Shown here piece by piece: positions 21,587 to 31,058 of a DNA stretch of 40,235 nt; the first letter of the stretch is position 1; each line of letters starts with the position of its first letter. The DNA lies in contig MU859228.1 in assembly GCA_033297205.1 (NCBI GenBank), positions 1 to 40,235 of the forward strand, read 5' to 3'. The notes below the pieces were generated by a model. The model worked only from the letters and a program-made list of their open reading frames with translations, was not told the DNA's origin and made no database searches. This DNA is from Pseudoneurospora amorphoporcata. Taxonomy: Eukaryota > Ascomycota > Sordariomycetes > Sordariales > Sordariaceae. A program made the translations under genes and the position numbers.

Positions 21587-22770
21587 TTAGGGCTTGAACA
21601 GGTCGCGGTTGGCTGGTTGGGCAGCCTCTCGGAGGATCATGAAGGTCCCGGGCAGCGCACTGAAGTCCCAGCCACCTAGAGATAGAACCTTCTTGACACC
21701 CTGAAGCTTCTTAAACGTTCAAACTGCTTCTTGGTTAACGAGTCGGTAATCTCGATCCGGAAATCGCCTCGCGTAACATTGGGGAAAGCAAACCTGTGAA
21801 TGTGGGTGTAAGTGCTTGTGTCGACAGTCGATTTGGCTAGCATCCATATGCAAGCACTTGCGGCCAAAGTTCCAGCCCTCGAAGTAGCCAAATTTAAAAT
21901 GCTCTGCCGGCGCGGAGCCCTTGATAATATCTCTGCCGCAGTTGCTAATGCATCCATACTTGCCGGGAACTACAATACCGGGAGCACCAGTCTCGGACTT
22001 AGAAGGGACACAAAAATCATTGGTCATACCGCATTGCCCCCAAATATTACAGCACACATTGAGAGGGCACGGGTTCATCGTACTGATGTTAGTCCCCAAG
22101 GGGGGCCGGACAGTACCTACCGTTCATAATTGGTCCACAGACCGCGTTCTACCAACATAAGCCGAAGTAGGTCAATACAGGAAATGGAAGAAGCAGTTTG
22201 ATTTCCATGGGTTGACTTACAGGAACAATAGCAGGCATCGGCGCAGCTCCGTCGCTGATGCACATGTTGAAATCGGGATAAAGCAACTTGCAGCCATTCC
22301 AACCCCATGTGTTCTTGTTGAAGTTCTCCAGTTGGGTCACGCTGAGCATGTTGCTTGCAGCAATCTTAGCACAGTTGTCATCCTTCTTGGTCCGATAGAC
22401 GGCACAATAGCCATCGGCACCCTTCTTGGGCCTCAGGTCGGGAAGGTTACCCTGACTGCAGCACACATGCTGACCTTCGGACAGTTTGGACCAAAGCCCG
22501 GACTGAGGTCTGGGCCACAGCCCAGCAACCCTCGCCGGCCTGGACGGTAGTGACTGAGCCGGGGGCGAACCTGGCAGAGATATCACCAGGCGCGGAATGA
22601 CGATAACTAGCGGTGCTGTTGGAGATGGTGCCGTTCATATGCTTGGACAACTCCTCCAAGGGAACTGAACATGTTTTAGTAATGTCGTCTCGAAAAGGGA
22701 GCGATACCAGGCCACGTGCCTGCCTACATGCAACTGAAAGTGGCTTGGCGCAGACGGCTTGGGCCACCGC
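21587..22770 (-). pseudogene. Broken killer-toxin-type chitinase (LysM, chitin-binding and partial GH18)
   Basis: Minus-strand segments, in order, resemble a class V (Kluyveromyces killer-toxin alpha-subunit-like) chitinase. There is an N-terminal linker; a first LysM remnant near 22530; a second LysM with NTWGWNGCKLLYPDF; two introns with good sites (about 22218-22148 and 22120-22085); the chitin-binding domain (CPLNVCCNIWGQCG); and the start of GH18 (NCGRDIIKGSAPAE, FEGWNF). Frame changes occur near 22500, 21830 and 21715. The last segment ends at TAA 21587 shortly after the LGGWDFS strand, so the catalytic DxxDxDxE motif is absent. The gene cannot make an active enzyme. Its 5' end is unclear. 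It is tail to tail with the DUF7580-type gene, 27 bp apart. Confidence 0.82.
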
Positions 22771-22993
22771 GTCGTTTTAATGCTTGGCATGGAAGGCGCA
22801 TGCGTATAAAGTGGACGGCTTGCCCTTTCTCCAACATTGTCACCAACCTTCCCTCGACCACGATCCCACATAACCGCGCTCTTGATTTGCGGTAGAATTC
22901 TACGGTCCGCGGTACCCCTTTTCAAAGGGCTCTCCAGAATAAAGGGAGCCCTTTCTGTAGGTACCTATCCACAAGCAACGCTCACAACCTACC

Positions 22994-24375
22994 ATGTCGT
23001 TAATCACCCTCCCATCCGAACTCCGCCACAAAATCCTAGCCTCTGTGGTTTGGGCACCAACAGCAACACTCTATAACCACCTCGACCTATTTTACCAAGA
23101 TCCTCCTCGTATCCGGCTCCGCGATGACTGGGACATTTGGATACCAGCCACATCACCTCAACCACCCGCTCTACCACTCCTCTTAACATGCCGGATCCTA
23201 CGCGATGACGTCCAGTATCTACTACATTCACCTACTGCTGCCCAAAAATCCCACCCCTATGAGATCGATATCGTCTTTATCCCCAAATGCGGCCTTTTCC
23301 CAACCTGGGTGTGTTGTTCACTCCCAAGCCAGTTCAACCTCGACACTCTCCAGGCATCATTCCGCATAATGGACGTAGAGGACATCGACGACGAGGTCGA
23401 AACAGTAGAAAGACAGGGGGAGTTCTTACGCCGTTACCACGGTATATCGTCCGACTTTAATGCAAACGACAAGTACTACCCCAATCCTCCTCCAGGCTCA
23501 TGGAACTTTTACCGCCTGTTAGTATCCTTTTTGGCCTTGGGACCTCGGGGCCTTTGCTCTCCCGCTTATCAAAGAAAAATCGCGGCAGTCTTCTTTCTTC
23601 AAGAAGCGGAAGCCCTCCCAGATACTCACTCCGGCATCTCATTATCAGCGTAACATCCAAGGAGGAAACGGAAATGGACGAGGAAAGATGGGAGCGAGCA
23701 AACCATGGTGCACAACGGTTCTTGATTGCCCACAACGAGGACCTGCCTTACGGAGCCGAGGGGGAAGAGGAGATTTTCCCAGGACCGCCGCCTACCGACG
23801 ACGATTTTGCTCAATACACATGGACAGGCCCGACCGACCTACAAACCGTTAGAGGCATGCATACCCACACGGGCCGTGACACCCTTGGTCACGCCGACCG
23901 CTATGGCTTGTACCTTGCTAATACGCTCTGGGCCTTACTTGACTTTGGCGGCTGGCTGTCACGAGGCCTCGGTCTGATGCTGTATGAGAGCATCCTTGAT
24001 GACATCACTTTTTATGTCGACGGGGAGCCAAGACCTCGGTTTGGCATGGACGACTTGTTGCTTTCTTTTCTGGAACGGCCCGAACCCCCAAAACCGTCCC
24101 GCACCTTGACACCGGAGGTCGCAGCGGCCTTGAAAGTCTGGAAGAAGTGGGTGGTGAAGTGGAGGACATGGAGGAAGCTACGGGAGGGTTGTTCTGGTAG
24201 TGGCGTGTTGGATGATACATGTATGAAACCAGAACCATGCCCGAGTTTTGATGCTTTTGTGAGATACTTGCCGGCCTCGACGTGGGATTATGATCCTAAT
24301 GAGCCTGTGTACTCGGATTCAGACTCGGATTTCGTGTCCGAAGATGACGCCGACGAAAGTATTGCTGAGGAATAA
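22994..24375 (+). CDS. F-box-like fungal protein, function unknown
   Basis: The frame opens at ATG 22994 with LITLPSELRHKILASVVW, the LPxELxxxI pattern of F-box-like starts in fungi, then a Leu-rich stretch (LPLLLTCRILRDDV). The frame must change near 23520-23640. A 53-nt intron at 23522-23574 (donor GTATCC, acceptor AAG) would join 176 codons to 267 codons and give 442 aa; a one-base deletion near 23610 is the alternative. The second part has YSLRHLIISVTS, WERANHGAQRF, a helical GLYLANTLWALLDFGGWLSRGL and an acidic tail (DSDSDFVSEDDADESIAEE). F-box proteins recruit substrates to SCF ubiquitin ligases; that role is only suggested here. It is divergent from the chitinase relic. Confidence 0.6.
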
Positions 24376-24406
24376 TCTGCATCGTCTTTTTTTCCTTCTT
24401 TCTTCT

Positions 24407-24408
<2 letters not shown>

Positions 24409-24455
<47 letters not shown>
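24409..24455. repeat. T47 homopolymer
   Basis: An uninterrupted run of 47 T, 34 bp after the stop of the F-box-like gene and preceded by a CTT-rich run. Its length may be affected by sequencing. Confidence 0.9.
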
Positions 24456-24888
24456 CAAAATAACGCGTCAGGGATACTGGTGAATGAAGAGCAGAAAAGT
24501 GACAGTTTGGGTGATGTTGGAGTGGAGGATAGCGAGCGTGATCTGTTAGTGCTATCTCGCTAAAAGTTTCTCAGCCCAATTTTTGGCAGAAAAGTTAGTC
24601 GTAGATGCTCAACTCTCAGATCCTTTCTGGTTCCACCTTGATAGACTCTCGGCCTCACCTGTCGTGATTTTGATTTATTTGTCTACCTCTACTATTGACC
24701 ATGCAACTTGCTTGGAAACAACGATTGACTATTGTGATTGAGGTGCTTTCTATAATGCCCTAAACTGCCAACAACCAACAAACCCATCACCAGACACACC
24801 TTTAGCAAACGCTCTTATTCTCCTGAACACCTCCATTAATAATAACACTCGACTTATCCGTCATGAATACTTGGCCGTTGACAAAATA
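24456..24888. other. Intergenic, no feature seen
   Basis: No gene, repeat or site that I can support. Confidence 0.5.
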
Positions 24889-25223
24889 CTAATAATAACC
24901 GTAGTTGGGCACGCACTGATTAACAATCGTTTGCATAGCCATAGCATTCGCAACATAACTAAAGGCATCGTCGCCTAACGCGTTGGTGCTCGAAGCCTGC
25001 TCAGAGCGAATCACGGTCAACCAAACAACTATCTCTATAATTACAACGACAGTGAGGGAATAAATAAAAGACTTACATCATTACACCACCAAGCAGCGGT
25101 GGTACCAAAGTTACCGGCTTGACTAGTAGTTGGATCGGTGACGACCAGCGAATTCCAGGTGTTGTATGTTGTTTTTTCTCCATTTAATTTTTCGCTCATC
25201 ATTCCATTTACTTTTTTGCTCAT
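24889..25223 (-). pseudogene. Relic of an unrecognised gene, last two exons
   Basis: On the minus strand an open frame ends with TYNTWNSLVVTDPTTS and FGTTAAWWCND, then a good donor (GTAAGT at 25076). It can be spliced to an exon at 24996-24889 (acceptor GAGCAG) coding for DDAFSYVANAMAMQTIVNQC and ending at TAG after a Tyr-rich tail. The frame upstream of 25170 is low-complexity without a signal peptide or plausible acceptor, so the 5' part is missing. The family is not recognised. Part of it (25121-25170) is the 50-bp repeat also found at 2987-3036. Confidence 0.4.
25121..25170. repeat. 50-bp dispersed repeat, copy 2
   Basis: 47 of 50 positions match 2987-3036, in the same orientation, 22 kb away. 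It lies inside the gene relic at 24889-25223 and is followed in both copies by a T-rich run. Confidence 0.8.
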
Positions 25224-26163
25224 AATAAAGGAAGACCTTATACTTTGTTTTTGGGTGATGCTGTGGCCTTTTTTCCCTTTTTTTTTTTTTTTTGCTCGTT
25301 AAACATTCGAGTTACGTTGGTTCTGCAAGACTCCAGGGGGTCTGGTTGAGTGGTTGCGATATATCGTCGACGCCGTTGTTAAAGAAGTTTGTACCCCCAA
25401 AGGTCGGACATCTGCACCCGCACCCGCACCCGCGTGTGAACAGAACAGAAAACAAAGGTCACAAATCACTTGAAGATAAGTCAACAACGAGAATGGTGTA
25501 ATATCTTCGTCAAGTTCCACCATTTCCAACTATGTCCATTGTCCATTATACCAAAGGAGTGTATCTGCAAACAACAAGGGTATCAATCAACCTCCCCTCC
25601 TCTCCTCTCCTCTCCTCTCCTCTCCTCTCCTCTCCTCTCCTCTCCTCTCCTTCAGCTTCATGCCAAATTATGTACCGTCATGTAAATGAGTGTCGTGAAT
25701 TCGTAAAGTCTCTCACATCCATCCTTTAAATCATTCCCTTCCTTCCCTTTTGGCCCTTTCATTAAACCTCCTACAGCTCCAACGCTGCACATTCCCGCCG
25801 CGGCGACGGCCGCATCCGCATCCATTTGTACATACCTCCGCGCAATGGAGCACACATATACATGTCCCACCCACCCTCGTCCATTTTTCGAGGAGTGTGT
25901 ATTGATGTGTAACACTGGGAGCGAAGAAGCGTAGTGCTTCTTGAATGAGCATCCAGGGAACACAAACATAAACACATACACAAACCACAACTCCTTCCTC
26001 TTTCAGCAGATTAAACACTAGAGCGTGCCTTGCCCGTTCACCAAACCTACACAACCAAAGCCAATCCACCCATCTCATCCATGATGACTCAAAGAGGGAA
26101 GTATTAAAAGACTCAACCAGAGAATTAAAGCGGAAGAACTTCCCTGTTCGTTAACCAAGGTAT
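25224..26163. other. Intergenic with T-rich and TCTCC repeats
   Basis: Contains a T run at about 25278-25294, a (TCTCC)n microsatellite and the 3' side of the GPI-protein gene. Open frames at 25658-26078 (-) are low-complexity and not supportable. Confidence 0.55.
25596..25650. repeat. (TCTCC)n microsatellite, about 11 units
   Basis: Eleven uninterrupted pentamer units, with a degenerate CCCCTCC start. No spacers, so not a CRISPR-like array. Confidence 0.9.
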
Positions 26164-29100
26164 TTACAAGAAAAGGATGGCTGCCAAAATGGTAGCCAAC
26201 AAAGCCGCTACCGATGGTGACTGAGCGACGTTGCCCGCTGCAGTAACGGGCGCGGAGGAGCTTAACGGCGGGGCGGTCGAGGTGATAAAGCCTGTTGTGC
26301 CGGAAGCACTAACAGTGTTGTTACCGGGTAGGGTGATGGATGGCCCGATGCTTGAAACCGAGGGTAGCGACGACGCCGATGCGGAAGATGACGAAACCGG
26401 CACAGGTCTGGTGGAAGTAGCCGTGGCGGACGACACCCCGACTGCAGACGACCTGGTGCTAGACAACAACGACGACTCAACTGCACTGGACGATACAGCT
26501 GAGGACGACGATGCGGTCGAGACTGTTGAGGAAGTCTCAGGGACAGCCGTGCTCGACGCTGAAGACGAGGACGACGATGCGGTCGAGACTGTTGAGGAAG
26601 TCTCAGGGACAGCCGTGCTCGACGCTGAAGACGAGGGGGTTAGGACTTCCGAAGAAGACGAGACAACCGGCGCCGCGGAAGATGAGATAACCACCGACTC
26701 AGAGGAAGAAACAGGTGGCTGAGAAGAAGCTTGAGTCGATGAAACGACCGCGGGCTCAGAAGAAATTACCACCGTCGTAGAAGAAGAAGGGGGTGGCGAG
26801 GCGGCAGAGGAAGAGGAAGAGGAAGAGATCGCCGGCTCTGACGAGGTAATAATAACTGGGGGCAGAGAAGGCAAGACCGGCTTAGAAGACGAACTTGGCT
26901 CACTTGGGGATGGTTGAGCAGAAGAGCTCGAGGATGGAGGAGGGACGACAGAGGTAGTCGTAGTGGAAGGCTCCGGGGCTGGCTGAGAAGACGAGGGTGA
27001 GATGGGTACGGGCGGGATGCTTGAGCTAGGCACCTCCTGCAAAGTCGTGGAGATCGTGGGGGGAGTAGACTCGACCGGCTGTGGGGGCAAACTGGATGGG
27101 GCAGGTGAAGGAGTCTGTTCTTGGCAATAGCCAATGTACTGAGAAAACTTGGGTTCGAGATATGCCTTGGTGACGAGCTTGATGTCCTTAGCGCCCAACT
27201 TAATACACGTTAAGCAATTATCGTGTAACTTGTTGAACTGCGATTCAGCAGCACATAAGGCCTCTGACTTGCCAACCTTTTGAGCCTCATGATAAGCCTT
27301 GTCACACTCATCATAACACCAGGAAGGAGGCAAGCTATCATCGCGCTTGGAAAGAAGTCGCGAATTGCGCTTGTATCCGTATCCCGTTGCAGATGAGGCT
27401 GCAGAAGTTGAAGTAGTGGTTGTCGCCAGTGGGAAATGAGTTATGTCCGTCTGAGAATTCCAGTTGCCCGTGGCAATAGTCGTTGTGGTACCGCCAACTT
27501 CAATGATCACCAGTTCCTCCTCGAAGATATCATAACTCAGACCGAATGCATTAGGATTGAGGTTGAAATAACCCTCGGTCGGCGGGTAATAACCAGTTTG
27601 GTTGGCTGGCCATGTCACATTAGGATACCAAGGAGCTGGCTTACACCACTGCGGCTCGCACACATAATCATCGGAAGGCGAATCGGCCCACACGTTGCAA
27701 CCGTCCGGTTTGGGTTCATTGCAAATAAAACCGGGTTTGCAGCCCCAGGTGAGATCTGACTTCGGATCATACGCCTTTCGAAGAGCGGGTGCAACAGTGC
27801 CCGTGGGGAAGCAGGTTGTGATCGATCTCGTGACGGTCGTGGCAAGCGTAATTGTTGAGGGTGGCTTGGTAATTGTCTGCGTAATAGTTTGAGGAGGTAC
27901 GGAAAAGGTCGTCGTACTCGTTACGGTAGATGCGGGGAGCGTAGTAGTGACCGTGCTTCCATCAAGGGTCAAAGTGGTGGTGGTGGGGGGAACAACTGAT
28001 GTAAAGGTGGTCACCACTGTTGTTCCCGGGAGCGTTAGAGTAGAGACGGTGTGCTCTGTCTGAGTGATAGTATGATCCAGGGTCTGCGTGACAATTGTTG
28101 GAGGGAGTGTAATGGTGATGGGAGTGCCAGATACGGTTGTTGTGATGGGAGGCGGAACGACAGTTGCGGTGGTAGTGAAAACCTCGGTTGCGGTCGTGCG
28201 ATCAGTGACAGTCGAAACGGTCGTGTAAGAGCTAACAACAATAGACGTGACTACGGCCGTCTCAGTTGTGTAGAAAGTAGTGCTATCGGTAACAGTCACC
28301 GGGTAAGAAGTCACCGTGGTGAAGGTTGTAGTTTCCGTCGTGGCACTGACAACAGTGCTAAGCACAACATCGGTGGTGGTTACGACGTCCGTTGTCGTGG
28401 TCGGAACCAACGTGGTGTAAGTGTCCGTGATTGTGTTGTAGTCGGTCGTCCATATCGTCTTGGTGCCGGTCACCGTAACCGGGTAGGAACTGATTTCCGT
28501 GGTGGTTGTAGTGCAAATCACCTCAACATAGTCAGTCGTTGTCTTTTCGATGGTCTGTATCAAATGTTAGTTAACAAGCATCCTTTGTATATCACAATCA
28601 GAGAACCAAAGGCTTACATGGATGCTTGTGTAGGTCGTTTCAATGGTGGACCAGAAAGTTGTGCTATCAATCACAGTATACGGGACAGAGATCGCCGTAG
28701 TGTGAACGACCGTCTCGGTTTCCACCTCCGTCGTCGGGATGTAAACGGTTGTTGGAACTGTTGTCGGGACTGCAACTTCGACCGTTGTCTCGACGACCGA
28801 GGTCTCCGTGGTGGTCTTCCATGTAGTCGTCGTGCTGACAACACAATACGAAGAGTGATCCTCCCCATTGCAAATGCTAACTGTTGTAGTGACTGGGTAG
28901 CTCTGCAAAGCCGTTAGTCACATGAATCAGATGGATTCACGACCATACACGAACTTACTGTTGTATAGATCGTGGTTGTGGTGATAGTCTCGTAGTCGGT
29001 AGCGGTCTCCGTGTATCCAGAGGTCACAATGGCCGTGTCAGTAACCGTGTATCCAGAGGTCACGATGGCTGTGTCAGTAAGCGTTTTGGTGTCGAGGAGG

Positions 29101-29891
29101 GTGGTCGGAAGCTAAAAGTATCAATCAGCATGCCAACTAGGCAGGAATGGAATGGGTAAAGCAGCCGTACATATTCGGTTTCTTCGACGGTTGAAGTGCG
29201 AACGATTGTCTCCACTACCGTTGCCGTCACGACTCCAGTGTGGGTGACAGTCTCCTTAGCTGTAATCGTTGCCGTGTACTGCAATCCCAGTTAGCGAGAA
29301 CGTAATTGCCAGGGACTCAGAAGATCAAGAAGACAAGCGGTCCTGTGGTACAGCAGGTTGAGTTCCTTTGAAGTTTCAGAAAACCCCGTAACTGCATACA
29401 GAACCCGGCAGAGTACAATGGAAGGTATCTCGTGCCATTTGCATCTCGCTGCGCTGTTCGTAACTTACCGATTGTGTGACTGTCACCGTACAAGTAGAGG
29501 CGGGCTTAGGTATGCTGGTGTGCTGTTAGACTGATATCTCCTCTCACGCAAAGAAGAGGGTCAACATACTACTTGGTGGTTGTGACTCTGTCAAAAGTTA
29601 GATTTGGACTGAGCAACATGTTAATGGATCCTTCACTTACACAACTGGCTCGACGCACTTGCGACAATCGTGCCCGTATTTCTTGCAAAAACCCTTATCG
29701 GTACCAGGGCCATAGTCTCCATCACCGCCGTAATAAGCAGTAAAGCTCTCTTCGGGTGCAAGAGACTCGACGGGGGCAACGCTCGAAGCCTCCGTGGTGT
29801 TGGACCTGGGGTAAAGCGGCGTTTCGGCGGCGGAGGCGAGCTGGGTTAGGGCCAACGCTCCGAGCGTGCCCAAAACCCTCGTAACAAGCAT
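26164..29891 (-). CDS. GPI-anchored, Thr/Ser-rich mucin-like cell-wall protein
   Basis: Seven exons on the minus strand (29891-29641, 29587-29573, 29514-29469, 29278-29171, 29111-28959, 28902-28618, 28554-26164) give 1082 aa in one frame. Residues 1-22 are a signal peptide (MLVTRVLGTLGALALTQLASAA). A short Cys segment (CKKYGHDCRKC) follows, then about 450 residues of Thr/Val-rich repeats (TVTDSTTFYTT type). A Cys-rich region at about 533-762 has N-glycosylation sites and dibasic sites (GYKRNS, LSKRDD). A Ser/Pro-rich stalk follows, and a hydrophobic end (VAALLATILAAILFL) after AAGN, the pattern of a GPI attachment signal. It should be heavily O-mannosylated and sit in the wall or plasma membrane. 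Exon 2 is a 15-nt microexon. The family is not named; the class is secure. Confidence 0.85.
26501..26632. repeat. Perfect 66-bp tandem duplication in the Ser-rich stalk
   Basis: Units 26501-26566 and 26567-26632 are identical in all 66 positions. On the minus strand each unit adds 22 residues containing SSTAVPETSSTVSTASS, so the frame is kept. Perfect identity indicates recent slippage or unequal exchange. Confidence 0.92.
29009..29080. repeat. 36-bp in-frame tandem duplication in exon 5
   Basis: Units 29009-29044 and 29045-29080 differ at two positions. Each encodes 12 residues with the pattern TDTAIVTSGYT of the Thr-rich region. Confidence 0.9.
29573..29587 (-). other. 15-nt microexon (exon 2 of the GPI-protein gene)
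   Basis: The microexon is flanked by a 53-nt intron (29640-29588) and a 58-nt intron (29572-29515). Each has its own CTAAC branch point close to its acceptor (TCTAACTTTTGACAG and TCTAACAGCACACCAG). It adds five residues, and skipping it keeps the frame, leaving one 126-nt intron. Confidence 0.6.
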
Positions 29892-30016
29892 TGTGCCTGT
29901 CAGAGACCGTCAAGTCAAGCCGGGTAAGTTTAGCAGGCCAACGAGTGAGGCCGAGTTTCCGGAAGGGAAAACGAATGTGGAGCTGTCGCAACGAGTGAAG
30001 CTTGCGCCGGAAGACT

Positions 30017-30024
30017 TGACGTAA
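30017..30024 (+). promoter_or_regulatory. CRE-like bZIP site TGACGTAA
   Basis: TGACGTAA lies 126 bp upstream of the wall-protein ATG at 29891. It matches the ATF/CREB-type consensus in seven of eight positions. Position near a start supports it; use is unproven. Confidence 0.35.
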
Positions 30025-31024
30025 AAACACGAACGACGGAGATGGGGTGCGGCAGCGGCACTGGCCGATGATATAAGGCTGGTGGGAACTAAAAGGCCGT
30101 GGCAGGTTGGGGGACCAGGTAACCTTTTGAGTAAGCCCCAAGAGGTGAACCAATGGCGTAACAGGGCACTATTCGGCAAGCATCACCCTCGTCTGCAGAA
30201 AAATCCTATCCTATCCCATTCCATTTCTTTGGTGTGATGTGGTGCGCTGTGGCTTCAACGTGCGGACAGGAGGGAAAGCTAGGCCGGCTTACTTTGAGTT
30301 CCTCTTATGTTTATTTTTACCCCGTTGGATCATGCTCCTCCGCTAGGAAGACTCAACCGGGCACCAAGGGGCTGACTGATAAAATGTCGAAAAACAGACA
30401 AATGACGATCGAAAGAGATGCTAGGCTCCCAAGGGACAACACACATGCATGGCACCAAGAGCATACGCTGCAGGTCTCGTTGGGGGGCGAGTAAGTGGAC
30501 GAGCAAAAGTGAGAGGGAAAGTCTCGACAGCTCCGAGTTTGGTGCTGTGCTGCTCCACTGTGTTCCCTTTCCCTACGGCGTACTCGCGGGGATGCATGGC
30601 CACATCCCACAGGCACAACCACCCATTGAGCATCATTGCCCGAGAGGCGGGAGTCCAATAGCAAATAAGCCTAGACTACCTAGCCCGACCGGCCCTATCC
30701 AATGTAACCGTGCTCGGCATCAAGGGACTAGGCTCTTTCCGAGCTGGACCTTGGACAGATATGTAGGCAGGAAGGATATTTCAAGGAAGAACACGACGCA
30801 TTCTGACGAAAGCCTGATATGGCGATCACTGATCTGGTTCAGCATATGATCTCGCGAGAGCCCCAATTGACGATTTGACAACGCAGCAGAAAGAAGCAGG
30901 CAAGAAATTTCATGATTGTTGCCTTTACCATGATCGTGTCTGGTTACATCCAAGGTGGGCTAGCTGACCAGAATTGTGAGCATTGGGCTTGTTTGTCAGC
31001 GCAAAAGTGGATTGAAGGCTGGTG

Positions 31025-31058
31025 AAAAAAAAAAAAAAGTAAAAAAAAAAAAAAAAAA
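31025..31058. repeat. Two A homopolymers (A14, GT, A18)
   Basis: An A14 run and an A18 run are separated by GT, in non-coding sequence. Confidence 0.85.

Noticed and set aside
21587..21592. TTAGGG at the end of the chitinase relic
   Set aside because: A single telomere-like hexamer; no array, so not an interstitial telomere repeat.
25596..25650. Regular repeat that could be read as an array
   Set aside because: Uninterrupted pentamers without spacers: a microsatellite, not CRISPR, which would not be expected in a fungus.
26231..26722. 163-codon acidic open frame on the plus strand
   Set aside because: Antisense of the Ser-rich stalk; Asp/Glu-rich composition is what the complement of Ser codons gives.
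28051..28917. 288-codon open frame antisense to the wall-protein gene
   Set aside because: Low-complexity shadow of the Thr-rich coding strand.
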